Shown here one piece after another: positions 27,648-39,137 of a DNA stretch of 64,000 bases. The translations under genes were made by a program, and so were the position numbers. The DNA is taken from contig CM075192.1 in assembly GCA_037577475.1 (NCBI GenBank), positions 17,183,408 to 17,247,407 on the forward strand. Reading direction: 5' to 3'. The notes beneath the pieces are model-generated. The model made no database searches, was not told where the DNA came from, and saw only the letters and a list, made by a program, of their open reading frames with translations. This DNA comes from Chaunax sp. Z400. Taxonomy: Eukaryota > Chordata > Actinopteri > Lophiiformes > Chaunacidae. The stretch's first letter is position 1, and the number at the start of each line of letters is the position of its first letter.

Positions 27648-27960
27648 GGCTCTGCCAAGTGGAAAGTGCTTTACAACAAAGAAAAGAAATTACAAAACAA
27701 AGAAATTACATGCACCAACCTTCACATAAAAGAGACATAGAACATTAAAACAAGGAGGGAAAATGAATGTAAACTTCATAATAATGGGGGGGAAAAAAAT
27801 AAGAGCGATGCAGAAAAACAGAACATGGATAGAATGTAAAATAAGATGGAGAATAAAACCACTTGATAATAATACTAGTAAAAATAAGCTAAAGACTAAG
27901 AAAATAGACTACAGAGATACATGGAGGGAAAATAAAACTGCTGAATATATTATATAAATG
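27648..27960 (-). mobile_element. Possible LINE 3' tail, A-rich (minus strand)
   Basis: GGAAAGTGCTTTACAACAAA at 27660-27679 introduces about 280 bases of A-rich, ATAAAA-laden sequence. Read on the minus strand this gives a T-rich region ending in TTGTAAAGCACTTTCC, the kind of segment near the 3' end of teleost L2/Rex-type LINEs. No reverse-transcriptase motif adjoins it. The frame at 27763-27957 is a product of A-richness. Confidence 0.3.
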
Positions 27961-28007
27961 AGGAGTATATGTAGGACATGTTGAAATATTGTGCAGCAGT
28001 AACAATT

Positions 28008-28200
28008 CCTGTACACATTGTAACCATTGTCTCAGCTGTAGATGTAACTGTAGTGGTTGGAATGGTATTAACACACAACAACAGTAGTACTTTCAGTAGT
28101 ATCAATTGTAATAGTGACAAGTACAGCGGTAGTGGCTGGAGAAGAAGCTACTGTAGTACTAATAACAGTACACAAAGTATTGGAAGTTGCACTAGCAACC
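28008..28200. repeat. Degenerate (AGT)/(GTA)-rich cryptic simple sequence
   Basis: The stretch is crowded with GTAG, AGTAG, AGTAC and GTAAT words and their variants without being a clean microsatellite, and it is continuous with an AAC-rich patch. The overlapping reading frames on both strands (27978-28223 +, 28114-28296 +, 28148-28363 -) are explained by the scarcity of stops in this composition and are not genes. Confidence 0.6.
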
Positions 28201-28489
28201 AGCAAAACCTACCTTTCTTGTAATCATTGTCAGCATGACGTAGTATTCTATATAGGTACAACAACATTATTGGTACTGGTATATGAGTTAGTGTGAGAGA
28301 CATGATGTAATGTCTCTGAAAAACTCCCCAGTATATGGCCAACTCCCTCCATTGTTCTCTCACTAAATACTGCTCTCCCTCACAGATGGCTCCTGAGTCA
28401 CTTCAGCCACTTTCATGAGTGTGCACCACACATTGAACATACAATACAATGACCATATTGTATTACCAGCAGCAGTGACTGCTGGTGTG

Positions 28490-28990
28490 ATTGATCAGAT
28501 GTGTGGTCCTATTGCCAGGGCAGCCTCTGTAACAAGATGGTGTGCATTATGTGTCATGTAAGCTCCCAGCCATTATCTCCCGGGCAGTACAGATGACCTC
28601 GCTGTAACCCAAGCGACTCTTTTGACCCGAGGCACTCAGCTTGCCAGTACCGAGCTCCAACTTGGAAATTAGTCACTCTCTGTCAGCTGGGGATGGATGC
28701 CTGTGATTCTGGCAAGATTCATACTCTTTTTCACCCCCATTTATCATCACCTATGGCTCCCTTTGTCTCAAACTCCCTCCTTCATCTTCCCACTTCTGTT
28801 ACAGAGAGTGTACTCTGGGGATATGAGTTGGTCAGCACGGGTTTTAGCACATGATGTAATGAACGCAAAAATGTTCATGATAGTGCCCATCCTCATCATT
28901 TGCTGTATCACATTAAACTATTTTAAGTATCCGGCGAGCATTATAGATAATTGGTCATTTTTTGCTTTTATTAATGAGATGTCTTTTTAA
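28490..28990. promoter_or_regulatory. Candidate conserved noncoding element (unverified)
   Basis: Complex, non-repetitive, locally GC-richer sequence (28530-28690, with CTCCCGGGCAG and AGCGACTC) followed by an AT-rich part with several homeodomain-type cores (TAAT, ATTA) and GATGTAATGAACG. A chance frame at 28697-28990 has no recognisable domain. The texture is unlike the surrounding low-complexity DNA, hence the flag; no conservation could be tested. Confidence 0.25.
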
Positions 28991-29795
28991 GTAGCAGAGA
29001 TGGACCTGGTCTTTTTGAACACTCTCCACGATGTTCAGGCTGCATTTTATCATCCACCTTTGGCAATATTAGTCTTGCAAAAATCCTAGTTTGTGGGCTG
29101 ACTGTATAGAACTGAAACTGTTGTAATCAATCTGCTTCAAGTAATAATACACAATAACACTAATATGAGAATTACATAGAAGAAGAGCTAAGCCATACAC
29201 ATTTCTCACATGTCAACATGTTTGCATATGTATTTCACTTCATTCATAATTGTATTAAACAAATCCAATAAGTTTTGTGTTTCATTTATATTGTTTTTTC
29301 TTGGTCTGCCACGCTGACAAAGCATCATTAAAATGATATTCCACTCAACATGTATCAGACACTTAGACTTAATAAGTGCATTTAAATAATTTGCATTATG
29401 CCACAGCACACACAATGGAGGCTGTCACCAGCTTGATTTCACAGCAATTATCATGGATGAATACATGCATACAGAGGATTCCAATAATTAAGTCAGCATT
29501 GCAAACAAAAAAAAAATCGACTCAATCATCATCATCCACTTCTCCACGTCCATTCAATGGATCAGCGTGTCCTGATCACGTCATATGTTTGCCAGACATG
29601 TCCAAATGCACTTTCTCTTTCAATCCTGTGGCACAATCCTTTCAAGCTTGTAAGAAGGCATAGGCAGTAGGGAGAGTGCTCTTCCGTTGGCAACAATGCA
29701 TTTGCTAAAAGTTTTATTCTTGAAAGTTACATTTTTGGTGTAGTATCACTTTAAGGCATAAATATAACACACATCTAAGGCAGTGAAATCATGCA
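28991..29795. other. Noncoding DNA, no gene seen
   Basis: AT-rich on the left, with a mixed TCATCATCATC/A-run patch near 29507-29541. The frame at 29376-29663 has no domain and no splice context. Confidence 0.55.
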
Positions 29796-30400
29796 TTGAG
29801 TTATGGCTGCAAAAGCTTGGCTCAAAATCAAATGCTAATGAATTGTGGCACCATTAAACAGAGAGGAGATTGCTTCGTTCTAATCAAAGGGCATATTGAA
29901 AAAACACTTTTTGTTCAACTGACTTGCAGGAGAAAATTATCCAAAATCTTGCTGTGGGGCACAAACAAAAACACTGGAGATACCTGGTTTTTAATCACCT
30001 GGTCTAGTTAGGCAGATGTAATGAAAGGAAAGGGGAGGAACCTAACCCTTTGACTTTAAGAAGGCACAGATGAAAAAAGTCTTCCTCTCTACTCTTTCCT
30101 TTTGGTGCTAGGTTCCCTGCATCTTCGACCAATATTAATTTGATCAAAAGACGGTGGCTGGCCTCGGAGCAAACTAATATGCTCATTAGCATTGACTAGG
30201 GTGACTGGGAACAGTTCATGTGCATTAATGAAGTAAAGAACTGAGCCAAACAATTGGACCCAGCTAGCTTTGGAATCCGGAGGCAGCCACATGCAGGGCT
30301 ACCCAATGAGCTTGGGCACAATTTAATAAGCTGTTGTAAAATTGCTTTTGTTCAACAGCTCTGTACTTTTATAATGTATTGGTGCTTTTTTTTAATCCAG
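29796..30400. promoter_or_regulatory. Candidate conserved noncoding element (unverified)
   Basis: A dense stretch without simple repeats, holding AATTTGATCAAAAG (near 30136-30149, a TCF/LEF-like CTTTGATC core on the minus strand), CATTAGCATTGAC (30184-30196), and CAATTGGACCCAGCTAGC. Short frames at 29796-30011, 30004-30192 and 30089-30292 overlap on both strands and look like chance. Motif matches are seen; regulatory function is inference. Confidence 0.25.
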
Positions 30401-30714
30401 TGAATAATGTACAACTACCCCAAGTCAGATTTCATTTTTAAATACAAACAACTGAAAATAGAATAGTCCTCTCCACCTACATGATGTTCCACTTGCAACG
30501 CTGGAAAACACTGAAAGAAAGAAAAAAAAGAAAAGAAACAATTTTCCCAGCTTATTTAGATATGTTACCCAAGGGATGTTTAATTTACATGGATGAATTG
30601 CCCCTCACATTTTCTCTTCCTAAAACTGGCTCAAATGAGTCACTGAAGCAAATGAGTTTTCAGTCTTTTTCTTGGGGACTGGGGGTCATTTCATTACATT
30701 TTCATATTCATTTT

Positions 30715-30746
30715 CACGGCATATCCAACACCATGGATATGCCGTG
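30715..30746. repeat. Perfect 13-bp hairpin, 6-base loop
   Basis: CACGGCATATCCA (30715-30727), loop ACACCA (30728-30733), TGGATATGCCGTG (30734-30746): 13 base pairs without a mismatch. Flanking bases do not extend the stem, so it is shorter than a typical microRNA precursor. It does not resemble the ends of any repeat I recognise here. Confidence 0.9.
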
Positions 30747-32853
30747 CTTTATATCTTTCTGCCAAGACTATCTGAATTGATTGGCCAGTGACATTTTGCA
30801 GTTGTTCTTTGTAATGCAAAATCTAACTGTAGGATAAGGGAAAAGGGCATTATTTTCAAAGTCGTCACACCTGCCTCCTCCATCTATGGAGCTAGTCTGG
30901 GGTGCAGGCTGGCTACGAGGCCATGGCTAGCCACATGATCATTTGAAAGATGACATTTTATCAAAACCATCTTCCAGTTATGAGTACGGGTGAGTGCAGA
31001 CAGCGTTCAGGTCAATTGTTCACTGCTGGTATCTGCTGCAAGGCGTCTGCACCACCATACAAATTGCAATGTCTCCTTTTTTCACGCCGCTTCTTCCTGT
31101 CTCTTCTGTGGTCCTCTGCATGCATACACACTCACACTGTGTATGCTCAACACTGTGTACAGAGAGAGAGAAATATAGTTTACTGAAAAATGAGCAAGAG
31201 TATGGCTAAGAAGCAATATGAGATTAGTTAAGTATTAGTGAGGGTGTCAATCACTGAAAAAAACTTACTTTACTGAATTGAAAAAAAGAAAACAAAAATC
31301 CATTTTCAAAAATGTTAAAATCCCAATTATGTGATGAAGAACAATTTTCTAAAGAATTGGAGGCAAACCTAATAAAATGCTTAACACCTGTGTGGGAGGT
31401 GGTATTAACACTCAATGGGTGCATGAAAGTAAAAAATAAATATACCTCCAAAAAAATGCTCTGCATGTTTCCAGCATCTACTGTTACTAACCACCCTGTG
31501 GGGCCTTGTTAGTTAGTAGCTATAGTGCAATCAACATGCAGCCTAATTTGGCAGACACACAGTGCACTAAATTAGATGCCTTCCCTTTTTTAACCACTGT
31601 TGCTTGAAGCAATAGGTTGCATTTGAGCTCTAGCTAATAGAAAAGGTAAAGTTTGAAACAAATGATGGATTTTGTTTCCACCAGACTGACCTTTGGCTGT
31701 GGGTATCAAGCATTTGCAAAAGGCGGCGTTGATCCAAATCAAAATGAGGGAGCAGGATGGAGATTCCCCAAGCATCATGACCTTTGCTAGCCACTCCATC
31801 AGCTGCTTGTCACCGCAGACTCATTAATCAGGTGTGGCGCTCTTCAAAAACTCACAGGTGCTGCCCTGGATGGAGTCACATGACATCATGGGTCATCTCA
31901 CACAATCTTTGCTGGAGGCAATAAGCGAGTGGGCGGAAACACAGTCTTCACTGTTCAATACTTAATAGGATAGAGCTGTGCTGCATTGGTGCTAATTTGG
32001 CACACACTCATCTGAATGCTCCTCTTGCAGATGAAAATCCTAGTAGTTTCTGTCCATCTCTGACTAATTGTCAATACAAGGACCTCTCAATTGTTCGAGG
32101 ATTTCCACTTAATCCATGGAAACTGACTGATGTGTGAAAAATCACATCTTATTCTGACAATATTGCAGCCTTTCTGGAAGTACATAGTAGAACACTGTTT
32201 TTTGCAGCATACCTTGCTTTGAAAGTCAGATGTAAAAGATCAAACAACACCACAGAAGAACATCTTGTTATTACAAATGAAGTACACTGTATGTAATGAT
32301 GTCACAGCCAGTTTGTCACAGAAATAACTTTGCTTCATTGCATGTATGATATATATAGTATAACAGTTCAAAATGACTATTTTCAAAACCTGTCTGCAGT
32401 CAGAGTATTTTTTGCTTTATTGTTAATATGTGATTAAGTGTATTATAGCTGGTTTGTAGTAGCTGAGCATTGAATATCTGTACATACCGCATAATATTGA
32501 TCACATATCAGCTCACTATTTGCAGGAATAAGCTTTTACAGGGAAAGCCAACCTCCCCTTGACAATTAAAGGTTAAGCTATAGAATTCATGGTGATTTAT
32601 GTCAATGACATATGGACCATTTTTCTTGAGTTACATTACAGTTTCCCACAACCAAATGCAGGAGGTAGAAAAACATTTTAGAACTTTGAAATCAGAACCA
32701 CATCATACAAAATACACAATTAAATAAATATAGCCAATAAATGGTTTAAAGCAATCTGCATTATTAGTACAACACCCATTTTTAATGGCTTATCCGGGCA
32801 TCCAATTCCATTTTTTACTGTTTGTATAAATGTCTGAATATGTCATTAACTAT
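30747..32853. other. Noncoding DNA, no gene seen
   Basis: Overlapping short frames at 30950-31209 lie in all three forward frames, which argues against any being coding. A GAGAGAGA run lies at 31162-31171. I see no RNA gene or repeat family. Confidence 0.55.
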
Positions 32854-33042
32854 GGCAAGGAGGTTATGTGATTGGTTCAGTTTGTTTGTTTGTTTGTTTG
32901 TCTGTTTGTGAGCAGGATTACGCAAGAACTAATGGACGTATTTGCGTGAAATTTTCACCAAAGATGGACCCTAGTATATCCTAGAGGTGATTAAATTTTG
33001 GTGATGATCTGGATCAGGATCTGGCCCTGTGACTTTTTTCTG
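32854..33042 (+). mobile_element. Helitron-like dispersed repeat, copy C (partial)
   Basis: Starts GGCAAGGAGGTTATGTGATT, then a GTTTGTTTGTTTG tract and GTGAGCAGGATTACGCAAGA, matching the order in copies A, B and D. It continues with an ATTTTGGTGATGATCTGGAT block and stops near 33042 without the terminal hairpin seen in copy D. 5'-anchored, 3'-truncated copy. Confidence 0.65.
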
Positions 33043-33115
33043 CTGGAATAACAATTATGTCTTGGATTGTTGTTATTGATGATGATGATTATTTAGAATT
33101 GAACATTGTTTTTTT

Positions 33116-33126
33116 GGGGGGGGGGG
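33116..33126 (+). repeat. G11 homopolymer
   Basis: Eleven Gs directly preceded by a T run and followed by T-rich sequence. Likely length-variable. Confidence 0.9.
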
Positions 33127-33235
33127 TTGTTTGTTTTTTTGACTCTGCTAAAAGTCAACTTCTTATAGTAACAATAATTAAAAATCTCATTATAAAAATA
33201 AAGGTTTGAAAATAAATATAAAATATTGTGTAAGT

Positions 33236-33582
33236 CATCCATTCTCTGTAACCACTTATAGGGTCACTGGGGGGCTGGAGCCTATCCCAGCTGACATTGG
33301 GCGGGAGGCGGGGTACACCATGGACAGGTCACCAGTTCATCGCAGGGCCACATAGAAAGACAAACAACCATTGTCACTCACATTCACGCCGACAGGCAAT
33401 TTAGAGTCATCAATTCACCTATAGTGCATGTTTTTGTTGGTGGGAGGAAGCCAGAGAACCCAGAGGGAACCCATACAGACACGGGGAGAACATGCAAACT
33501 CCACACAGAAAAGTCCCAGGTCCTCAGGTGGATTTGAACCCAGGACCTTCTTGCTGAGAGTCAACAACTCCAACATCTTAAT
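33236..33582 (-). mobile_element. tRNA-headed, L2-tailed fish SINE, copy 1 (minus strand)
   Basis: Read on the minus strand it has a B-box-like GGTTCAAATCC (complement of GGATTTGAACC at 33530-33540), GTTTGCATGTTCTCCCCGTG, GGTTCCCTCTGGGTTCTCTG, and near the tail GATAGGCTCCAGCCCCCCAG, followed by an ATGGATG-like end. The same blocks in the same order form the copy at 46.2 kb. The outermost head with the A box is diverged or missing. The frame at 33428-33649 is part of the SINE and not a gene. SINEs of this class are widespread in teleosts and are mobilised by L2-type LINEs. Confidence 0.85.
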
Positions 33583-36500
33583 ATCAACAAAAAATACAAT
33601 TCAAAAGGCTAGACATCAAGATAGAAAACAATTCAGACTCTGCGTATAATACATAAAGACTACGAAACAAGAGACATTTAACAGCAAACAGAGCCCACAT
33701 TAGTTACAGGAGTGTGCTAGCACTCTGATTGGAGTTTGTCCCTTTCCAAATTTTTTTATCAACTGCAAATGACTCAGCAAGGGTCTGGTAAGGGTCTGTC
33801 TACCTACACTGTATGATGACATATGTGTCCAGCCCTGTACAGTACGAGTGTGTGAAAGTTATTGCAAGCTAAGCCTACTTTATAATTTATCTCTGTATAT
33901 CATCTTTGTATGCATCAGTAGATTTTGCATAAGCTGCTGTACTGTTTAAATAGCTTATTTCTGAAGGTGTCTCTGGTGACATGTTTCAGCTATTTTCTGC
34001 TTAGGGACACATATTAATAAATGTCAGTGGTGAGCTGGCTTAGGCACTGACTTAATGCACTGCTGAATTGGTGAATTGACCTTAGGCCCTGACATCACCC
34101 TTCAGCTCTTATTAAGACAGCACTGTCAGGGGCGGGTAAGTAAGCTGCGACTTGATTTTGACGGACATGCAGTGTTATCTCTGTTAGTAGCCACTAATCA
34201 TGCGCTGCCTTCAAAGAGTAAAGGAACAGGTCACAGGGATGACAGAATTTCAAGGGCAAAACTTGAAAACAAAAGGAATAAAAGGAAGGAGGAAAACAAT
34301 TTAACAAAAAAGGAAAAACAAAAGGATTTCTGTTTGTGTGCCTGCCTTCAACACTGTATGACACAAGATGCAGTATGCTACAGCTTTATGAAGAGAGAGT
34401 AAAACTGTTAACAGTTGAGCATATGTGTTAAAAAATTTAATTTCTGTTAAGTTAAATTCTTTAACCTTTGTAAAAACTCATATAATGCCTGTACACTGCA
34501 TGATATAAACCAAACCTAAATGTACCTATGCGTGAAGGACAAAGCTAAGGCACATGGGAGTTGATAATTGAAGTTGATAATTGGGTTTATGTAAGGCCAT
34601 TTTTCTTCAGTCATATGTTTCCTGAGGGGCTAAACAAGTACATGATCACTAACAGCAGAAATCAGCTTTATTATCACATAAATTCATATGAAGCCTCACT
34701 TTTTTCCTCCTCTTTGCACAATTATTTTTCTTTCCAAAGATTTATTTTTCCCTCACCTCCATGAGCATTACTGACTCTAGTTAACCCGAGGAAGAGAATC
34801 GTCCAATTAAAAATGATTGCAGTCTTTTCCTGGTTGCCATGTCTCCAAGACTCTCTCTCAACCGCCCCGCTGCAGTGATCGTCTCATCTACATGGTGGCA
34901 GCCCTATACTGCAAGCACAAGAACTCGAAATTGGACCTCAGCAGGGAGCTAAATGTGCCGTCAATCCCGACAATCCTTTTAATCTTTCATCAATCATGTG
35001 GAAGCAGCTCGTAGCCCTGATCCCATTACAGTTTAGGACTGACAAGCATGAGAACGACCGTGAAAGTTTGCAATGCAAGAAAGCTGAGATAGAAGCTGGG
35101 TTTAGCTCGGCAATTTGATTAGAAAAGACTCAAACTGGTTTGCTAAAATAGAAAGTAAACAAACGATTTGAAGTGGTATTTCACTTGCTGTCAACACAAG
35201 GATCTTTGAAGAAAAAAAAGGAGAAGGTTTTATTTTTTTTTTAACTCAGCTGCACTGCAAGTGGCAATCACAGAGGCAGCAGAGCTAAATTAAATGCAAA
35301 CCCTAAACAGGGTCTGTCTGAATTTACAAACCCTTCTCAGGTCAAATTTCTCTTAAATGGCCAATTTAGAAATAAAGCTGAAGAATAATGGGTGGTTCAC
35401 CACAGCACAAAGTTTCTCTCATCGTAATTTACCAACATTTAGGTCCAAATGTGCTCCCAAACCAAGACCAATGAGCTGGAAAGGTGATTTAGAGTAAATG
35501 AGGGTGTTCTTATCACAGAGATGGCGTTGCTGTACTGCAATGAGCACAACATCACATCCTTGTTTGTATAGCAGAGTATAATTGAGATAATTGTGGTTCT
35601 TGAAAATGTTTGGGTTCTGATTTTGAAAATAATATAAATTCCAAGCCTAATCAGTTTTACAGTAAGTAGGCTATAATTTTATCTTTAATCTCTCTTTGAC
35701 GCTAAATGGTTGCACACTAATACTTTTGTCCTCTCTTTGAGCAATACATGTAGATACAGTTTCAAATGAAAACGAAAGGATTGTTTGTTTGTATCAAAAA
35801 CCTAAACTGAACTATTTTGTTTTCCGATTCAAAGCTGAAATAACTGACATAAGCCTTCTTACTTATGTATTTTAATCATCTTTACTGATATAAAATTTAT
35901 TACAGGGAACCTCTTTTAATATTGGATTGTCTGTGCAGTTGTGTGCCTTGTTACTTTTCAGTAACATGTGCGCCTTGTTTATTTTATTATAACTATTAAA
36001 CATAGTTGTGTTTAAACTGACACATCATTTTAGGTATCCATATATAGAAAAAATGTAAATCTGTTCATGGCAGTACAGGCACATTGTGGCAATTGCTAGC
36101 CCTTTAATAGTAAGTCTAACTTACAAACAATCAAGCAGCATCACAGTTTTGACACCAATGCACTGCATCTGAATCAAAGAGGCTATGGTTAGTAAGCGTC
36201 TTGGGGTTTTATTCATCAAGTTGAAGAAGCGAGTCCAGTAACAGTATCTCCACATGTAGGTTTTGGATTTTAAAATTTGTCTTGGTTTGTACATTCAGAA
36301 AACAGGAAAGTTCGGGCCTCATCTATAAAACAGATCCATGATCAATTTTGATCCTGAGTATGACTTGCACATTAAAAAAAAGCATGCATAAGCAGTTAGT
36401 TGTAAAATCCTATTTTGACAGGGACATTATCTTATCAATAAACACAGTCTAGAGTTCACAGAACTGATCTCATCTTTGAAAAAGTTTGAGTTTCTCTATT

Positions 36501-38798
36501 GGTCCATGACTATTATCTATATCCAAGACTAAACCCTCATTTGCACTGGCATTATATAGATTATATATACAGCAAGGGAGACGCTACTTTAAAGAGATTT
36601 ACAGATCACATGTGCCTAAGTTACAAATGGGATTCTTAGAACCTGCTTCAGCAAACTTTTTTACTTTTTTTTATTATGGATGAATCAAAAGTAAGTACAC
36701 GTTTGCAGGAAATGATCTTAACAATTATATGAAGTTAAAATCCAAGAACTTTTTTATAAATGAGGAATCTGCTTAGAGCATTAAAGTTCATTCAAGCTTT
36801 TATGAACTCTTAAAGACATGAGAGTCATATCATAATCCACTTTGCATAAATATGCTGTGTTTTAGTTTATATTCTTCTGCTTTGGTTTGCCTCTTGTGGG
36901 CGGATAAAACAACAAAATAATTGAATCTCCACATCCTCAGTCATGGGTAATGTGAGATTTTATCTATACACCTACGTTTTGATTTAACCTGCTGAGGTAT
37001 TTGTTATTCTCAGCAAAAATATATATCTAATGTTTCTTTGAGTCCAGTAAAAGTCATGTATCGAATGTACTCCTAAAATGCCTTCTGCTGTGGCAGAGGA
37101 GATGCTTTACAAGAACATGTTCCATGATTTATGTCAATGCCAATATCAAGAATGGAGAACCCTATAGAGTATACTTGTGTTCTTAAATAATTTCTGTTGT
37201 TCATTAAGAAAGAAATTGGAAAGTGAAAAGAAAAAAGAAGAGCTCTGCATAGCCAAGCATTGCCTAATTAAGAGTTTTATGGGGCATATAATTTGAGTTT
37301 CAGCGCTGAGCTTTGATTCAAAAGCAAACTGTTTTTTTTTCTTGAATGTTACAAGAACACAGTACTGCAGACTGAAATCTCACAAGTTTATAGCAGTTAA
37401 TTAAGTTATTCACACACTTATACCTAATTCTACTATATGTCATTCATTAATAATAGAGTAATGGCTTTAAATAGTTCATAAGTTTTGAAAAAGCTGCTCT
37501 GTTGTTGTTGTTGTTTTCAGTCTGTGAACATCTCATGTGGTGTGCACGATCAAACATGTGGGGTCCAGCAAGCCATTTCACAAAACGATTGGATGGATGG
37601 GTGGATTGCTGATTGGATGACTTTTCTCTGTAAATAACAAAATGCACAGGTCCAAAATACATACATGTACAAATCAAATGTCAATACTAATAAATGACTG
37701 GAAATTAAAGTTAAGCTTACTCATTACTGCATCCACATATGTTTGATTTCTTATAGGCCTACATCAAGAATTTAAATTTGGGAATATCTGCTGAAACATA
37801 ACAAAGAGGCATTTAGACAACCAGGAAAGGTGATTTAATATAAGGCACTAAGAGAAAAGCATAACATAACGTTATAAAGTGCAATTGAAACTTACATTTG
37901 TTCTCTTTGTTGTCTGTTCTGTGCTTGGTGGGAAAACCCAGGTGGGGTCAAAAGGGTGGGGTTATATAACCTTTGGACGTGTCCAACAGGGAAACTTGTG
38001 ATTTAACAAGTTTATAATTCATATTTTTACCGAAGCTCAAAATCACTCCGTGAACAGTCTGGATGTCATTGATCCTATATTTCAGATGCCCACTATCTAA
38101 TGAGAAAGACAGATGGATCTTCAGTAACACAGTTAAAAAGATTTTTAGTATCTCCTTTCTCGATCCAAATATACATCATGTTGTAATTACCATGAAAGCA
38201 AATGACAATGCCTATTTATGGAGTATAATTGCCACTTCTCTGAACAGGTACCATGTCTACATCTAGGGTTTTAATGAGGAGAGCAGCTGTACAGTTGTTT
38301 CATGAATACATTTGTTGTTTGCATGCTTGTTCTCTCTTTTGTTATGTTTTGAAGCTTGTTTCACAAAACACCAATTTCACATTGTTTAAGTATTCTATAT
38401 ATTTAATTAATTGTAGTCTTAAGTTTCCATCGCCTCAGGTGATTTTGCCTTTGTTGTTTTTTTTAACTAGTGTAGCGCTTACTGACAACAGGACATACTT
38501 AGATCCAGTTGTTGGACTTCCAATAGTAGCACTGTAATAACTACTGAACTATTAAAAATAGTGGCGATGCAGATTTAATTCAAGTCTCTAAGAGGATGGA
38601 CCAAAAAATCAATTAAAAATTAATTGATAGGACTAATGTTCATTGTTGGCCAAGGTTTTCACTGTCTAAGTGCTTTCTAGTTTCTTGCACGGACATCTTA
38701 TACTTCTGAAATGCAGTATTGCTTAACATCTGCCAATTATGTCACTGTTATATACATCTTTAAGTTCAAATGAGCAGCTCATTCTGTTTTCGTATTAC
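33583..38798. other. Noncoding DNA, no gene seen
   Basis: AT-rich sequence, chance frames only (longest 34076-34402 +, with an A-rich lysine-rich second half). Around 34800-35030 the texture is more complex but without splice signals. A GTT microsatellite lies at 37501-37515. Confidence 0.55.
37501..37515 (+). repeat. (GTT)n microsatellite
   Basis: Five GTT units followed by TTC. Short simple sequence repeat. Confidence 0.9.
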
Positions 38799-39137
38799 TT
38801 CCACCAAGGAGGTAATGTTCTTTTTCCAGCATTGGTTTGTTTATGAGTCTGTCAGCAGGATTACTCTGTTGATTCAAGGTTGACAAATTTTGACGCATCT
38901 TCAAAAGCTAGATCGTGACAAAAACCGCCATTGTTGAATATTGTTTTTGTTCAATAACTACCAAACTGACAGTGATACCACTGTGATTCTAAATTCTAGA
39001 AGTAGGTTTTCATGGTCGAGGAGTCATATTATGAGGGTCAAACTATCATGGGATTATTGCTTTTTTGGTGCAGTGACATAATGGGGAAACTGAGCTGCTG
39101 CCTGGGCGGAGGTTTGCGCTCTCTGAGTGCTGTCTAG
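38799..39137 (+). mobile_element. Helitron-like nonautonomous element, copy D with 3' terminus
   Basis: Starts TTCCACCAAGGAGGTAATG, continues with TTGGTTTGTTTATGAGTCTG and CAGCAGGATTACTC as in the other copies, and ends with GGGCGGAGGTTTGCGCTCTC. The 3' end holds a hairpin, GCGCTC-TCT-GAGTGC (39116-39130, one G-T pair), three bases before CTAG (39134-39137), followed by T. A subterminal hairpin and terminal CTRR before a T are the hallmarks of Helitron 3' ends; there are no terminal inverted repeats and no coding sequence. I recognise the CGGAGG..TGCGCTCTCTGAGTGC..CTAG end as very common in teleosts. The Helitron label is inference; the family relation among the four copies is seen. Confidence 0.65.
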
